Notes: generated by a model from the letters alone, not told the origin. DNA of 8,000 nt from Flavobacteriales bacterium (GCA_003229235.1 QIIH01000206.1:1-8000), one strand, 5' to 3'; shown: positions 1 through 7,206, numbered from the stretch's first letter. Program-made: numbers and translations.

Positions 1-65
1 TCTTGCCGAACACGTTATAATGCCCCGTCTGCGAAGCGTGGGTACTAAGCAGGACCGAGTGATTA

Positions 66-88
66 TAAAATGTCCAGTGGACATTTTA
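66..88. repeat. Inverted repeat, copy 1 of the AAATGTCC palindrome
   Basis: Arms TAAAATGTCC and GGACATTTTA flank AGT. Because that A and T also pair, the site is an odd palindrome with 11-base arms around one G. The core AAATGTCC/GGACATTT recurs at 164-184, with centres about 97 bp apart. Function is unknown. Confidence 0.8.
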
Positions 89-163
89 CACGAGGGGCCA
101 GCTGGCGGTGGGCGTTCGATGGCAAAATAGTTCCTTGTAAGCCGCTGTCGCGGGTATCTCATT

Positions 164-184
164 CAAATGTCCACAGGACATTTG
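164..184. repeat. Inverted repeat, copy 2 of the AAATGTCC palindrome
   Basis: Arms CAAATGTCC and GGACATTTG flank ACA. The eight-base core of each arm is the same as in the copy at 66-88, but the three-base centre and outer bases differ. A small GTTTC-TTC-GAAAC hairpin (185-197) follows directly. Confidence 0.8.
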
Positions 185-278
185 GTTTCTTCGAAACATC
201 CCTCGATAATGTATTACTTCACATCTTTAGAGAGTGGAGGAATGCAAAAACACACTAAGAAGGGGCTAGAGTTTTTTG

Positions 279-309
279 CTTACTTTTTTGGGCAATGCAA
301 AAAAGTAAG
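279..309. repeat. Perfect 12-bp hairpin with T-rich and A-rich arms
   Basis: CTTACTTTTTTG (279-290) pairs exactly with CAAAAAAGTAAG (298-309) across a 7-base loop. There is no T tract directly after the stem on either strand, so it is not a standard intrinsic terminator, although the arms themselves carry runs of T and A. From memory, hairpins of this kind are frequent between genes in flavobacteria; I cannot test that here. Confidence 0.65.
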
Positions 310-324
310 AGAAAGAAATCTATT

Positions 325-358
325 AAATAAAAAAGGGGATGCTTTTGCATCCCCTTTT
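325..358 (-). terminator. Intrinsic terminator of accD, possibly bidirectional
   Basis: On the minus strand the transcript would form a 12-bp stem, AAAAGGGGATGC / GCATCCCCTTTT (331-342 with 347-358), with a 4-base loop. A T-rich tail TTTTTTATTT follows (325-334, partly inside the stem). The stem begins 7 bp beyond the accD stop codon. On the plus strand the stem is followed by TTTTAATATTATT, so it could also stop transcription coming from the left. Confidence 0.85.
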
Positions 359-365
359 AATATTA

Positions 366-1232
366 TTACGCAGTCTTCTCTCGAAGCGGACGATTCAAAA
401 TCAAATCTAAATACAGATTAACATTGCGTTTTAAATCTTTTCTGTGAGTAATAAAATCTAAGAATCCGTGTTCTAAAACAAACTCTGCCGATTGGAATCC
501 ATCGGGTAAATCTTTACCGATAGTTTCTCTTACAACTCTCGGGCCAGCAAAGCCTATTAGAGCACCTGGCTCGCTAATGTTAATATCGCCAAGCATGGCA
601 AACGAGGCAGTGGTTCCTCCTGTTGTAGGATCTGTACAAAGAGAAATATAAGGAATACCTGCATCTGCTAATTGGGCTAATTTGGCAGACGTTTTTGCCA
701 ATTGCATCAAAGACAAAGCAGCTTCCATCATACGTGCACCGCCACTTTTGGAGATAATCATTAAGGGAATATTGTTTTTTAAAGAATAATCTGCTGCACG
801 AGCAATTTTTTCGCCAACTACAGAACCCATAGAGCCTCCAATAAATCCAAAATCCATACAAGCAATAACTAAATCTTCGCCCATAGATTTACCCACGGCT
901 GTTCTAACGGCATCTTTAAGCCCCGTTTTTTCTTGAGCATCTTTTAAACGATCGGCATATTTCTTTTTGTCTTCGAATTTTAAAGGATCCTTAGAAGTTA
1001 AGTTAGGATCTAACTCTACAAAGGTGTTGTCGTCGTACAAAATTTCGAAATACTCTTTACTACCTACTCGCACATGATACCCATCTTCTGGGCTTACATA
1101 ATAGTTTTTTTCGAGCTGTTCGGCATCGACAATTTTTCCTGTAGGCGATTTATACCAGAGTCCTTTTGGGACGTCCTTTTTGTCTTCTGTAGGTGTCTGA
1201 ATACCTTTTTTTGTACGTTTAAACCAAGCCAT
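366..1232 (-). CDS. accD: Acetyl-CoA carboxylase carboxyltransferase subunit beta
   Basis: This is the beta half of the carboxyltransferase, which moves the carboxyl group from carboxybiotin to acetyl-CoA to make malonyl-CoA, in complex with AccA in the cytoplasm. The 288-residue length fits the family. Visible motifs are [11 protein letters not shown] (132-142), SGGARM (163-168), [15 protein letters not shown] (202-216) and GFAGPRV (227-233), all of the crotonase-like core. The N-terminus MAWFKR looks native, so the ATG start is well supported. The N-terminal zinc-ribbon region (about 24-53) keeps the family frame, but the four metal-binding cysteines of the E. coli type are replaced by Ser29, Gly32, Ser47 and Asp50. 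The gene starts 22 bp after the fbaA stop with no promoter-like gap, so it is probably co-transcribed with fbaA. The terminator at 325-358 ends it. Identity is near certain; loss of zinc is inferred from the missing residues. Confidence 0.97.
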   Translation of the reverse strand: MAWFKRTKKGIQTPTEDKKDVPKGLWYKSPTGKIVDAEQLEKNYYVSPEDGYHVRVGSKEYFEILYDDNTFVELDPNLTSKDPLKFEDKKKYADRLKDAQEKTGLKDAVRTAVGKSMGEDLVIACMDFGFIGGSMGSVVGEKIARAADYSLKNNIPLMIISKSGGARMMEAALSLMQLAKTSAKLAQLADAGIPYISLCTDPTTGGTTASFAMLGDINISEPGALIGFAGPRVVRETIGKDLPDGFQSAEFVLEHGFLDFITHRKDLKRNVNLYLDLILNRPLREKTA

Positions 1233-1254
1233 ATTGTAAATATTTTGGTTGCCC

Positions 1255-2322
1255 TTAAAGGGTGTTGATATTATTTAAATCGGCAAAGGCCTTTTCTAGC
1301 CTTGCTTTGAAAGTGAGTTCGCCTTCGCGCAACCACTTACGTGGATCGTAATATTTTTTGTTTGGAATATCCCTGCCGTCAGGGTTCCCTATTTGAGCGC
1401 TAAGATAGTCTACTTTACCAACCATATAATCACGAATTCCTTCTGTAAAGGCGTATTGCAAATCTGTATCGATGTTCATTTTAACCACTCCGTAACCTAT
1501 TGCCTCACGTATTTCGTCTACAGTAGAACCACTTCCGCCATGAAATACAAAATCGATAGGGTTATGACCCAATCCAAATTTATTCTGTACATATTCTTGA
1601 GAGTTCTTTAAGATTTTTGGAGTTAATTTTACATTCCCTGGCTTATAAACACCGTGAACGTTTCCGAAAGCAGCAGCTACAGTAAACTGATCGCTAACCT
1701 TCATAAGCTCTTCATAAGCATACGATACTTCTTCTGGCTGCGTATATAATTTAGACGAATCGACATCTGTATTATCTACACCATCTTCTTCGCCTCCAGT
1801 TATCCCTAATTCGATTTCTAGGGTCATATCCATTTTGCTCATACGATCTAAATAGCGCTTACAAATCTCGATATTCTCTTCGATTGGCTCTTCAGATAAA
1901 TCAATCATATGCGAACTATATAGCGCTCGCCCGTATTGCTTATAATGTACTTCACTCGCATCGAGCAAACCATCTATCCACGGCAACAATTTTTTTGCAC
2001 AATGATCTGTATGTAATACAACCGTGGCCCCATATACTATTGCCAACTCATGAATGTGTTTAGCTCCAGCAACTCCCCCAGCGATTGCCGCTCTTTGCCC
2101 TTCGTTAGACAAGCCTTTACCGGCGTTAAAATGAGCTCCACCATTAGAGAATTGAATGTTAACTGGTGCATTCAAATTAACTGCAGTTTCTAACACTGTA
2201 TTAATGGTACTAGACCCAACCACGTTTACAGCAGGCATCGCAAAGCTTTTTTCTTTAGCAAGCTTGTGTATTTCTTGAACGGTGCGACCTGTAGCTACAC
2301 CAGGAATAATTGAATTACTCAT
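1255..2322 (-). CDS. fbaA: Class II fructose-bisphosphate aldolase
   Basis: This zinc-dependent enzyme cleaves fructose 1,6-bisphosphate to glyceraldehyde 3-phosphate and dihydroxyacetone phosphate, and runs in reverse in gluconeogenesis. The 355 residues match the E. coli FbaA type (about 359). Conserved sites are HTDHCAKK (104-111, with Asp106 as the likely catalytic acid and His107 as a zinc ligand), the glutamate in LEIELG (Glu171), GGEEDGVDN (176-184), the zinc ligands His223 in [13 protein letters not shown] and His261 in FHGGSGS, and the phosphate-binding NIDTD (283-287). It lies 48 bp downstream of the tamL-like stop and 22 bp upstream of accD. The upstream gap has a TAnnTTTG box (2351-2358), so it may have its own promoter as well as read-through from tamL. 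The ATG start agrees with the usual N-terminus length. No oddity was seen. Confidence 0.97.
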   Translation of the reverse strand: MSNSIIPGVATGRTVQEIHKLAKEKSFAMPAVNVVGSSTINTVLETAVNLNAPVNIQFSNGGAHFNAGKGLSNEGQRAAIAGGVAGAKHIHELAIVYGATVVLHTDHCAKKLLPWIDGLLDASEVHYKQYGRALYSSHMIDLSEEPIEENIEICKRYLDRMSKMDMTLEIELGITGGEEDGVDNTDVDSSKLYTQPEEVSYAYEELMKVSDQFTVAAAFGNVHGVYKPGNVKLTPKILKNSQEYVQNKFGLGHNPIDFVFHGGSGSTVDEIREAIGYGVVKMNIDTDLQYAFTEGIRDYMVGKVDYLSAQIGNPDGRDIPNKKYYDPRKWLREGELTFKARLEKAFADLNNINTL

Positions 2323-2350
2323 ATTGTTAGTTAGGATATAATGTAGAAGA

Positions 2351-2358
2351 CAAAAATA
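2351..2358 (-). promoter_or_regulatory. Candidate -7 box of an fbaA-accD promoter
   Basis: On the minus strand this reads TATTTTTG, an exact match to the Bacteroidota -7 consensus TAnnTTTG. It ends 28 bp before the fbaA ATG. I see no good TTG-type -33 box at the usual distance, and such a match arises easily in T-rich DNA, so it stays a candidate. Confidence 0.35.
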
Positions 2359-2370
2359 ACAAAAAACGGC

Positions 2371-4932
2371 TTAAAAGGGATAGTTTATTCCTATGTTAAT
2401 AACCGAATTGGCAAAGTTATACTCTTTAAACCACCGTTCTCCTTTTTGCAATGCAGGATTGTGAGTTTTAAAACCTGTGTCTAGCCTTAAGACAAAAAAT
2501 CCAAAATCGTATCGAACTCCAAAACCACTTGCAACAGCCAATTCACTTAAGTCCGAAAAACCGTCAAATGTAAAAGCTAGGTCTGTTTGGATGTCAGAAA
2601 TATTCCAAATGTTTCCAACATCTACAAATAAGGCACCTTTAAAAGAGCCTAATAAAGTAAAACGATATTCGGCATTAAAGGTCAATTTAAAGTTAGCCTC
2701 GTTAAAGTCTAAAATACTACCACTACTTCCCGGTCCTAGATCGTAAGGTTGCCAGCCTCTATTATCATTTGCTCCACCTCCAAAATAGCTACGTATAAAA
2801 GGAATGCTATTACTATTGCCATAAGGGATAGCAATTCCGCCTAAGGCGCGAACCGCAAAAACTGCATTTTCGTTAATTTCCCAATGCTTAATATAATCGG
2901 TTTCGATCTTAGTATACTGCGAAAAAACAACGCCGAGTACTTCGTAATTACCATCTGCGTTCTGACTAGCTCCAGCCAATTTGTTTACAGCTGCCATTAG
3001 GTTCCCAGCAAACTCTACTTTGGTCCTAAACCTGTAAAAATTGTTGTCATAAATGTCTTCTCTCGAATCTTTTATATACGTAAGAGCGGTACTAAATATT
3101 AGATTGTCTTCAGACAATCTTTCTTGGCGTTGGTCTATACTGCTTAGATCATCAATGTCGTCTTTAGTAAATGGTAAATTGTCCGGATTCTCTCCTAAGG
3201 CATCATCAATAAAAGCATCGATTTCTGTTGGGACACCAAGTTGGTCATTCATGTCTTCGAATGTATAACCTACATCCTGCGCGATGTCGTTTACTTGATC
3301 GAAAGAGCTCGAGTATACATTAAAATAATTATCAACATTTAAATTTCGTACATATTGAACATTAGCCAATTCTAACCTCCACGTTTTAGATTTAGCAGGC
3401 TTCCAATGATAATTGAATCCAGCTGTCAAATTCTGTCTGTCAAGCCCAATATTGTTCTGAAAACCAAAACCAGTATTTATTATTGTTCTTGGCGCCATGT
3501 ACTTTGGAATTAATTTAACTGTATTAAAGGGCGATAGGATTCTAGGAAACGAAAGTCGTGCATCTCCACCTATATCCGAAATATTAAAAAAGGAACTGCT
3601 GTTAGATGCATTGTCTTTAGAGGAGCCTAAACTACCCCGAGCACTTATTTCTAATGTTTCTGCTCCTCTAAACATATTGCGAATAGACAGGGTTGTGCTA
3701 AATCCTATGCCAAACTCCTGCACTGTAGATGTAAATGCATCAAAGTTTACGCTAAAGTTGTATTTTTTTAATGGTGTGAGTAGCACAGTAGCAATTAAAC
3801 CAGTAGGATCTTCGGGGTCCTGATCATAGCTAATTGTGGGATACCTAAAAACTCTAAGTTCGCTTATTTGATTGTAAGTAAGTGATCGATCAATGTCTCG
3901 AAATATTTTGCCAGGAGTTATTGCGACCGCATCTGTAATTGCGTTAGACCTGAATTGTTGCGGTTTATAACTATAAAGTTCAAATTGGTTATAATGCACC
4001 GAATCTTTTAAAGTTGCATCTCGGTTTGCATAGGTGTAATCGGTAATTATACGAACCTTGTTAACGGTGTGAATCTCAAACGGTTTGGTATAAGTACTAT
4101 CGCCTTGAGTAATATTGCGATCCGGAATTAAATAAGTAATGTTAGCCTTGTGCCCAGTATTTACTGTATCTGCATCAAAAGTTACATATTCTTGTTCAAA
4201 ATAGAACATTCCTGAGTTTCTCAATTGAATCGTAAGACGGTCTATTTCGTTCTCAAAATTAATAGCCTCATATTGGTCACCCTCATGCAAAAAACTTAGA
4301 GGTTTGGTTTGATCAAAAATACTATCTACGATAGGACTGCTAATCTTTTTTTGAATGGAATCTAAAATATAGGGCTGTTGCCTGTTTACATTAAAAGTAA
4401 CCGATGCCCTTTTGCTACTGTCCTTGTTAACCGTATAACTGGCAGAAGATCTAAACCAGCCCCTTCTGGCATAATATCGCTCAAGACGTTTTTTAGATTT
4501 TTCTAATTTAAGGGTGTCAATAATTACCGGAGCTTCACCAGTTTTCTTAATCCAATTATTAAAGCCTCGATACGAATTACCCATTTCGGCGACTTGCTTC
4601 TTAGAAAGTAATTTCTCATAACGCACTTTTCTTAACGGTTTTTTATAAAGCCACTTGTTATAAGCAGAATCGGGATACTCTTTGGCTAAATTATAAATGT
4701 GTAGGCTAAAAGGAACCTTAAATACGCGAGTATTAGGATGTTGTGACAATTGAGCATATACCAGATCGTCTTTTAAAAGCTCGCCATCTACGATTATCTC
4801 GTTTTTAGTTAAAAGACTTTCAGAGTCCTTTACGTGCTTTACTGCGTTGCAGGAACTTATAAGACTTCCTATAAGAAGAATTACTATTATTTTTGAATTG
4901 GATTGCTTCAAAAGTGGGTCAATTACATCCAA
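2371..4932 (-). CDS. tamL: TamL-like lipoprotein of the BamA/TamA (Omp85) family
   Basis: This is an outer-membrane protein of the Omp85 superfamily, which inserts or exports envelope proteins. TamL is the Bacteroidota lipoprotein form of TamA and is thought to work with TamB. An N-terminal hydrophobic segment (about 15-27) ends in a lipobox, LISSC, with Cys28 as the lipidated residue. A periplasmic POTRA-like part follows to about residue 390, then a C-terminal 16-strand-type barrel. Family marks in the barrel are SYFGGGANDNRGW (715-727, the conserved RGF-type loop), GALFVDVGNIW (766-776), GFGVRYDFG (803-811) and a terminal Phe853. Residues 557-600 form a very acidic insert, probably a surface loop. 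No in-frame ATG is present: the start shown is TTG, and a second TTG at 4911 gives a tidier signal peptide beginning MKQSNSK. Near-matches to the -7 box (7 of 8) lie upstream at 5001-5008 and 5014-5021. The family is certain; the TamL assignment rests on the lipobox and gene order, and tamB is not in this window. Confidence 0.82.
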   Translation of the reverse strand: MDVIDPLLKQSNSKIIVILLIGSLISSCNAVKHVKDSESLLTKNEIIVDGELLKDDLVYAQLSQHPNTRVFKVPFSLHIYNLAKEYPDSAYNKWLYKKPLRKVRYEKLLSKKQVAEMGNSYRGFNNWIKKTGEAPVIIDTLKLEKSKKRLERYYARRGWFRSSASYTVNKDSSKRASVTFNVNRQQPYILDSIQKKISSPIVDSIFDQTKPLSFLHEGDQYEAINFENEIDRLTIQLRNSGMFYFEQEYVTFDADTVNTGHKANITYLIPDRNITQGDSTYTKPFEIHTVNKVRIITDYTYANRDATLKDSVHYNQFELYSYKPQQFRSNAITDAVAITPGKIFRDIDRSLTYNQISELRVFRYPTISYDQDPEDPTGLIATVLLTPLKKYNFSVNFDAFTSTVQEFGIGFSTTLSIRNMFRGAETLEISARGSLGSSKDNASNSSSFFNISDIGGDARLSFPRILSPFNTVKLIPKYMAPRTIINTGFGFQNNIGLDRQNLTAGFNYHWKPAKSKTWRLELANVQYVRNLNVDNYFNVYSSSFDQVNDIAQDVGYTFEDMNDQLGVPTEIDAFIDDALGENPDNLPFTKDDIDDLSSIDQRQERLSEDNLIFSTALTYIKDSREDIYDNNFYRFRTKVEFAGNLMAAVNKLAGASQNADGNYEVLGVVFSQYTKIETDYIKHWEINENAVFAVRALGGIAIPYGNSNSIPFIRSYFGGGANDNRGWQPYDLGPGSSGSILDFNEANFKLTFNAEYRFTLLGSFKGALFVDVGNIWNISDIQTDLAFTFDGFSDLSELAVASGFGVRYDFGFFVLRLDTGFKTHNPALQKGERWFKEYNFANSVINIGINYPF

Positions 4933-5024
4933 AAATACATTATTTAAACATTATTTAATTACTTTACTTAAGGCTTCTTTAATTGGTATTTTAGCATAGT
5001 CAAATTAACGGCACAAAAAGACAA

Positions 5025-5032
5025 TACATTTG
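5025..5032 (+). promoter_or_regulatory. Candidate -7 box for the RNA methyltransferase gene
   Basis: TACATTTG matches TAnnTTTG exactly and ends 16 bp before the ATG at 5049, which implies a very short leader. No convincing -33 box was seen. The 116-bp gap (4933-5048) must also hold the promoter of the divergent tamL-like gene. Confidence 0.45.
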
Positions 5033-5048
5033 CAAGATTAATTATAAC

Positions 5049-5774
5049 ATGGTCTCAAAAAACGAACTAAAATTAATAACGTCATTACAGCAAAAAAAGT
5101 GCCGCGATCGCGAGGGGGTTTTTATTGCCGAGGGACCAAAGATTATTCAAGATTTTATTAATGCTGGAGCTTCTTTGGTAAAGTTACTCTCTTTGAAAGG
5201 CCAATTTGACGGTATTTCGGTTAAAGTTGAAGTAGATCCTAAAACACTAAAAAAAATAAGCGGTTTAAAAACGCCTAATACTGCTTTTGCAATATTTAAA
5301 AAATTTCCAGAGTCAAAAATCACCAGGACGGGTTTAAGTCTTTGCTTAGACGGAATCCAAGATCCAGGAAACCTAGGAACTATCATAAGACTGGCAGATT
5401 GGTTTGGTGTCTCACAAATTATTTGTTCTGAACACACGGTAGATTGTTATAATCCAAAAGTGGTTCAGGCCACCATGGGTTCTCTGGCCAGAGTTAGTTT
5501 ACACTATACAGATTTAGCTCCTTATTTAAAACAGCATACTCCAATTGTTTATGGCGGGTTTATGAATGGAGCGTCTATTTATGAGACCCAGTTGCCAAAG
5601 GATGCAATTCTCGTTATGGGCAACGAGGGCAATGGTATTTCTAGCGAAATCGAACGGTTGATTGACACTAAGGTAAGTATCCCAAATATGGGTTCGGGGC
5701 AAACAGAAAGTTTAAATGTAGCTTCGGCAACCGCAATACTACTCAGCGAGTTTAAGCGGTCTACTGGAAAGTAA
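5049..5774 (+). CDS. TrmH/SpoU-family RNA 2'-O-methyltransferase
   Basis: This is a SPOUT-class enzyme that puts a methyl group from S-adenosylmethionine on a ribose 2'-OH of rRNA or tRNA. Residues 1 to about 90 look like the SpoU substrate-binding domain, with the typical REGVFIAEGPK segment (21-31). The catalytic domain has motif 1 DGIQDPGNLGTIIR (101-114, Asn108 and Arg114), motif 2 VMGNEGNGIS (189-198, Asn192 and Glu193) and motif 3 SGQTESLNVASATAI (216-230, Ser221-Leu-Asn223). These form the knotted cofactor site. The 241-residue length fits the family. The substrate cannot be told from sequence: RlmB-like 23S rRNA and tRNA enzymes share these motifs, so no symbol is given. It is a single plus-strand gene between minus-strand neighbours. 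Its last 14 bp overlap the 3' end of porT. Confidence 0.93.
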   Translation: MVSKNELKLITSLQQKKCRDREGVFIAEGPKIIQDFINAGASLVKLLSLKGQFDGISVKVEVDPKTLKKISGLKTPNTAFAIFKKFPESKITRTGLSLCLDGIQDPGNLGTIIRLADWFGVSQIICSEHTVDCYNPKVVQATMGSLARVSLHYTDLAPYLKQHTPIVYGGFMNGASIYETQLPKDAILVMGNEGNGISSEIERLIDTKVSIPNMGSGQTESLNVASATAILLSEFKRSTGK

Positions 5775-6459
5775 AGTTTACAAATATTCCACGCGTAGAC
5801 ATCTTTTCTATATTACTAGTCCAAGGGCTATTGGGGTCGTTATCAGAAATTAATTCGTTATTCATAGCAAATATCCCACGTATCGAAGGAGTAAACTTAA
5901 AGTAAAATAAGTACAAGTCTATTCCAAAACCCAGCTCGTAATATTGAGTGCCTTTAACCATTCTAAATTCACCTCCAGAATTATCTTGAGGATTATCGCT
6001 GTTACTCGACAAATTAATCGACGTAGAAACTCCTGCTACAACAAAAGGTTTAAAATTATTTAGACGTTTGGTCGATATTTTTACTAGTAATGGAATATGT
6101 ATATAGGTAGATTTAACTTCTCTTAAAAAATCGTGTTCATCTTCGAATCCTGGAAAGATTAAATCACGTTGTGTATAGAACAATCCTGGTTCTAGGCGTA
6201 GGTTTATGTAATCGTTAATCCGCATGTCGCCAACAAGCCCAACATTAAATCCCGTTTGGGCATTTACTATGACATCTGGCTCTTGCCCCTTGTATTCAAA
6301 TTTAAAGTCGTAAGCATTAAAACCTAAAAAATAACCCCAGCTAAAGAACTTTTTGTCAAACGTCTCTAAGTTAGCCAGACGTTCGCTATTAAATAGTTGT
6401 GCCTTCATGGTTTGACCCAAAAAGCATAGTATGACAAGAATGAGCAGTTTTTTTATCAT
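5761..6459 (-). CDS. porT: Type IX secretion system outer-membrane protein PorT (SprT)
   Basis: PorT is a beta-barrel outer-membrane component needed for type IX secretion; its orthologue in gliding flavobacteria is called SprT and is required for gliding and for secretion of T9SS cargo. The 232-residue protein has a clear signal peptide (MIKK, a hydrophobic stretch, then a cut after Ala20 in MKA-Q). It then shows alternating-residue beta strands with the porin-family segments FLGFNAYDFKFEY (44-56), LRLEPGLFYTQ (87-97), YIHIPLLVK (119-127) and YLFYFKFTPSIRGIF (183-197), of the PF13568 type. It shares an ATGA overlap with ubiE upstream, which suggests coupled translation. Its 3' end overlaps the convergent methyltransferase gene by 14 bp. 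Many flavobacterial small barrels look alike, so the PorT call relies partly on its place next to ubiE, which I recall as the usual sprT context. Confidence 0.83.
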   Translation of the reverse strand: MIKKLLILVILCFLGQTMKAQLFNSERLANLETFDKKFFSWGYFLGFNAYDFKFEYKGQEPDVIVNAQTGFNVGLVGDMRINDYINLRLEPGLFYTQRDLIFPGFEDEHDFLREVKSTYIHIPLLVKISTKRLNNFKPFVVAGVSTSINLSSNSDNPQDNSGGEFRMVKGTQYYELGFGIDLYLFYFKFTPSIRGIFAMNNELISDNDPNSPWTSNIEKMSTRGIFVNFTFQ

Positions 6460-7193
6460 TTTTTTCGTGCAGAATAAATGGTCGCGACACCAAATGTTTG
6501 CGGTATATTTTCAATAGCTATAAACCCTATATTCTTAAAAATATTGTTGAGTTTTTCTCCATGCGGAAAACTAGCGGCACTTTTACACAAATATTTATAA
6601 GCTACTTTGTCTTTAGAGAACAACGTACCAATGATAGGGAGCACAAAATTTGAGTACAAAAAATAACCTTGTTTATAGGGGAACTTAGTAGGTACAGATG
6701 TCTCTAAGACTACAAATAGCCCTCCCGAGGCCAATACGCGGTAGATTTCTGCCAAGCCTTTTTCAAGGGTTTCAAAGTTTCTGATTCCAAAAGAAACTGT
6801 AATCACATCGAAGCAATTATCATCAAAGGGTAATTGTTCAGAATCTGCTTGTAAAAATTGCAACCGATCTTCGAACGATAAATGTTCGGCCTTTTTTATA
6901 GCAACATCTAGCATCCCTTGTGATATGTCGAGTCCTGTAACCTTAGCCTCCAGAATTTGCGCTGCAAATTGAATTGCCAAATCACCGGTACCAGTGGCAA
7001 TATCCAAAACGCTTGTAGGCGCTTCGTTTTTTACCAGTTTAATTACTTTTTTTCGCCATTTTTGATCTATCCCTAGCGAAATTACTCGATTGAGGCCATC
7101 GTAATTACCAGAAATAGTATCAAACATTTGTTCAATCTGTTCTTTCTTAGACGCCTGAGAATCTTTATATGGAGTAACTTTATGGGTCATCAC
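6456..7193 (-). CDS. ubiE: Demethylmenaquinone methyltransferase (UbiE/MenG)
   Basis: This S-adenosylmethionine-dependent C-methyltransferase carries out the last step of menaquinone synthesis, demethylmenaquinone to menaquinone. Flavobacteria use menaquinone, so the MenG role is the expected one and ubiquinone work is unlikely. The 245 residues fit the family. Features are the N-terminal UbiE signature YDGLNRVISLGIDQKW (31-46), SAM motif I VLDIATGTGD (62-71), the acidic residue of motif II in GLDIS (Asp89), QADSEQLPF (115-123), SFGIRNF (134-140) and LASGGLFVVLE (154-164). The start has two methionines in a row (MMTHK); either could be used. It is first in a two-gene operon with porT and shares the ATGA overlap. 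The divergent gap to trkA carries a weak promoter-like box. Confidence 0.96.
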   Translation of the reverse strand: MMTHKVTPYKDSQASKKEQIEQMFDTISGNYDGLNRVISLGIDQKWRKKVIKLVKNEAPTSVLDIATGTGDLAIQFAAQILEAKVTGLDISQGMLDVAIKKAEHLSFEDRLQFLQADSEQLPFDDNCFDVITVSFGIRNFETLEKGLAEIYRVLASGGLFVVLETSVPTKFPYKQGYFLYSNFVLPIIGTLFSKDKVAYKYLCKSAASFPHGEKLNNIFKNIGFIAIENIPQTFGVATIYSARKK

Positions 7194-7206
7194 TATTATT
7201 AGCCAG

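Larger units (their letters stand above)
1..278. other. Non-coding, GC-richer region with several inverted repeats
   Basis: No gene is supported here. Counting bases in 1-160 gives about 53% G+C, while the neighbouring genes are clearly AT-rich (one accD line, 421-480, is about 28%). The stretch is dense in inverted repeats: 66-88, 97-106 (a perfect 10-bp palindrome, GCCAGCTGGC), 142-153 (CCGC/GCGG), 164-184 and 185-197 (GTTTC/GAAAC). In addition CGAGGG at 91-96 can pair with CCCTCG at 200-205 and would enclose most of them. One plus-strand frame is open from the left edge to a stop at 128-130, but its translation has odd composition and I recognise no domain. It may be a dispersed intergenic repeat, the 3' flank of a gene to the left, or a structured RNA. 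The sequence alone does not decide. Confidence 0.5.

Noticed and set aside
1..60. Possible integron attC-like or tRNA-like site (GAACACGTTATAATGCC)
   Set aside because: The core-site consensus GTTRRRY is not met at GTTATAA, and I could not build a cloverleaf or the paired attC boxes.
2..130. Frame open from the left edge to a stop at 128-130, possibly the tail of a gene
   Set aside because: About 42 codons with no recognisable motif, and it overlaps two palindromes. Sequence to the left would be needed to support it.
70..258. Plus-strand open frame of 62 codons in the left non-coding region
   Set aside because: It runs straight through the palindromes, has odd composition (His, Arg and Ser rich at the start), and shows no domain. 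It looks like a chance frame in a repeat.
167..421. Plus-strand open frame of 84 codons
   Set aside because: It crosses the 12-bp hairpin and the accD terminator and ends antisense inside accD, which no real gene here would be expected to do.
3497..3823. Plus-strand open frame of 108 codons opposite the tamL-like gene
   Set aside because: It is antisense to a well-supported barrel domain and shows no motif of its own.
4925..4940. Five-codon reading frame before the tamL-like gene, ending in ATG TAA
   Set aside because: Too short to support as a leader peptide; better explained by chance or by a one-base change in the T run.
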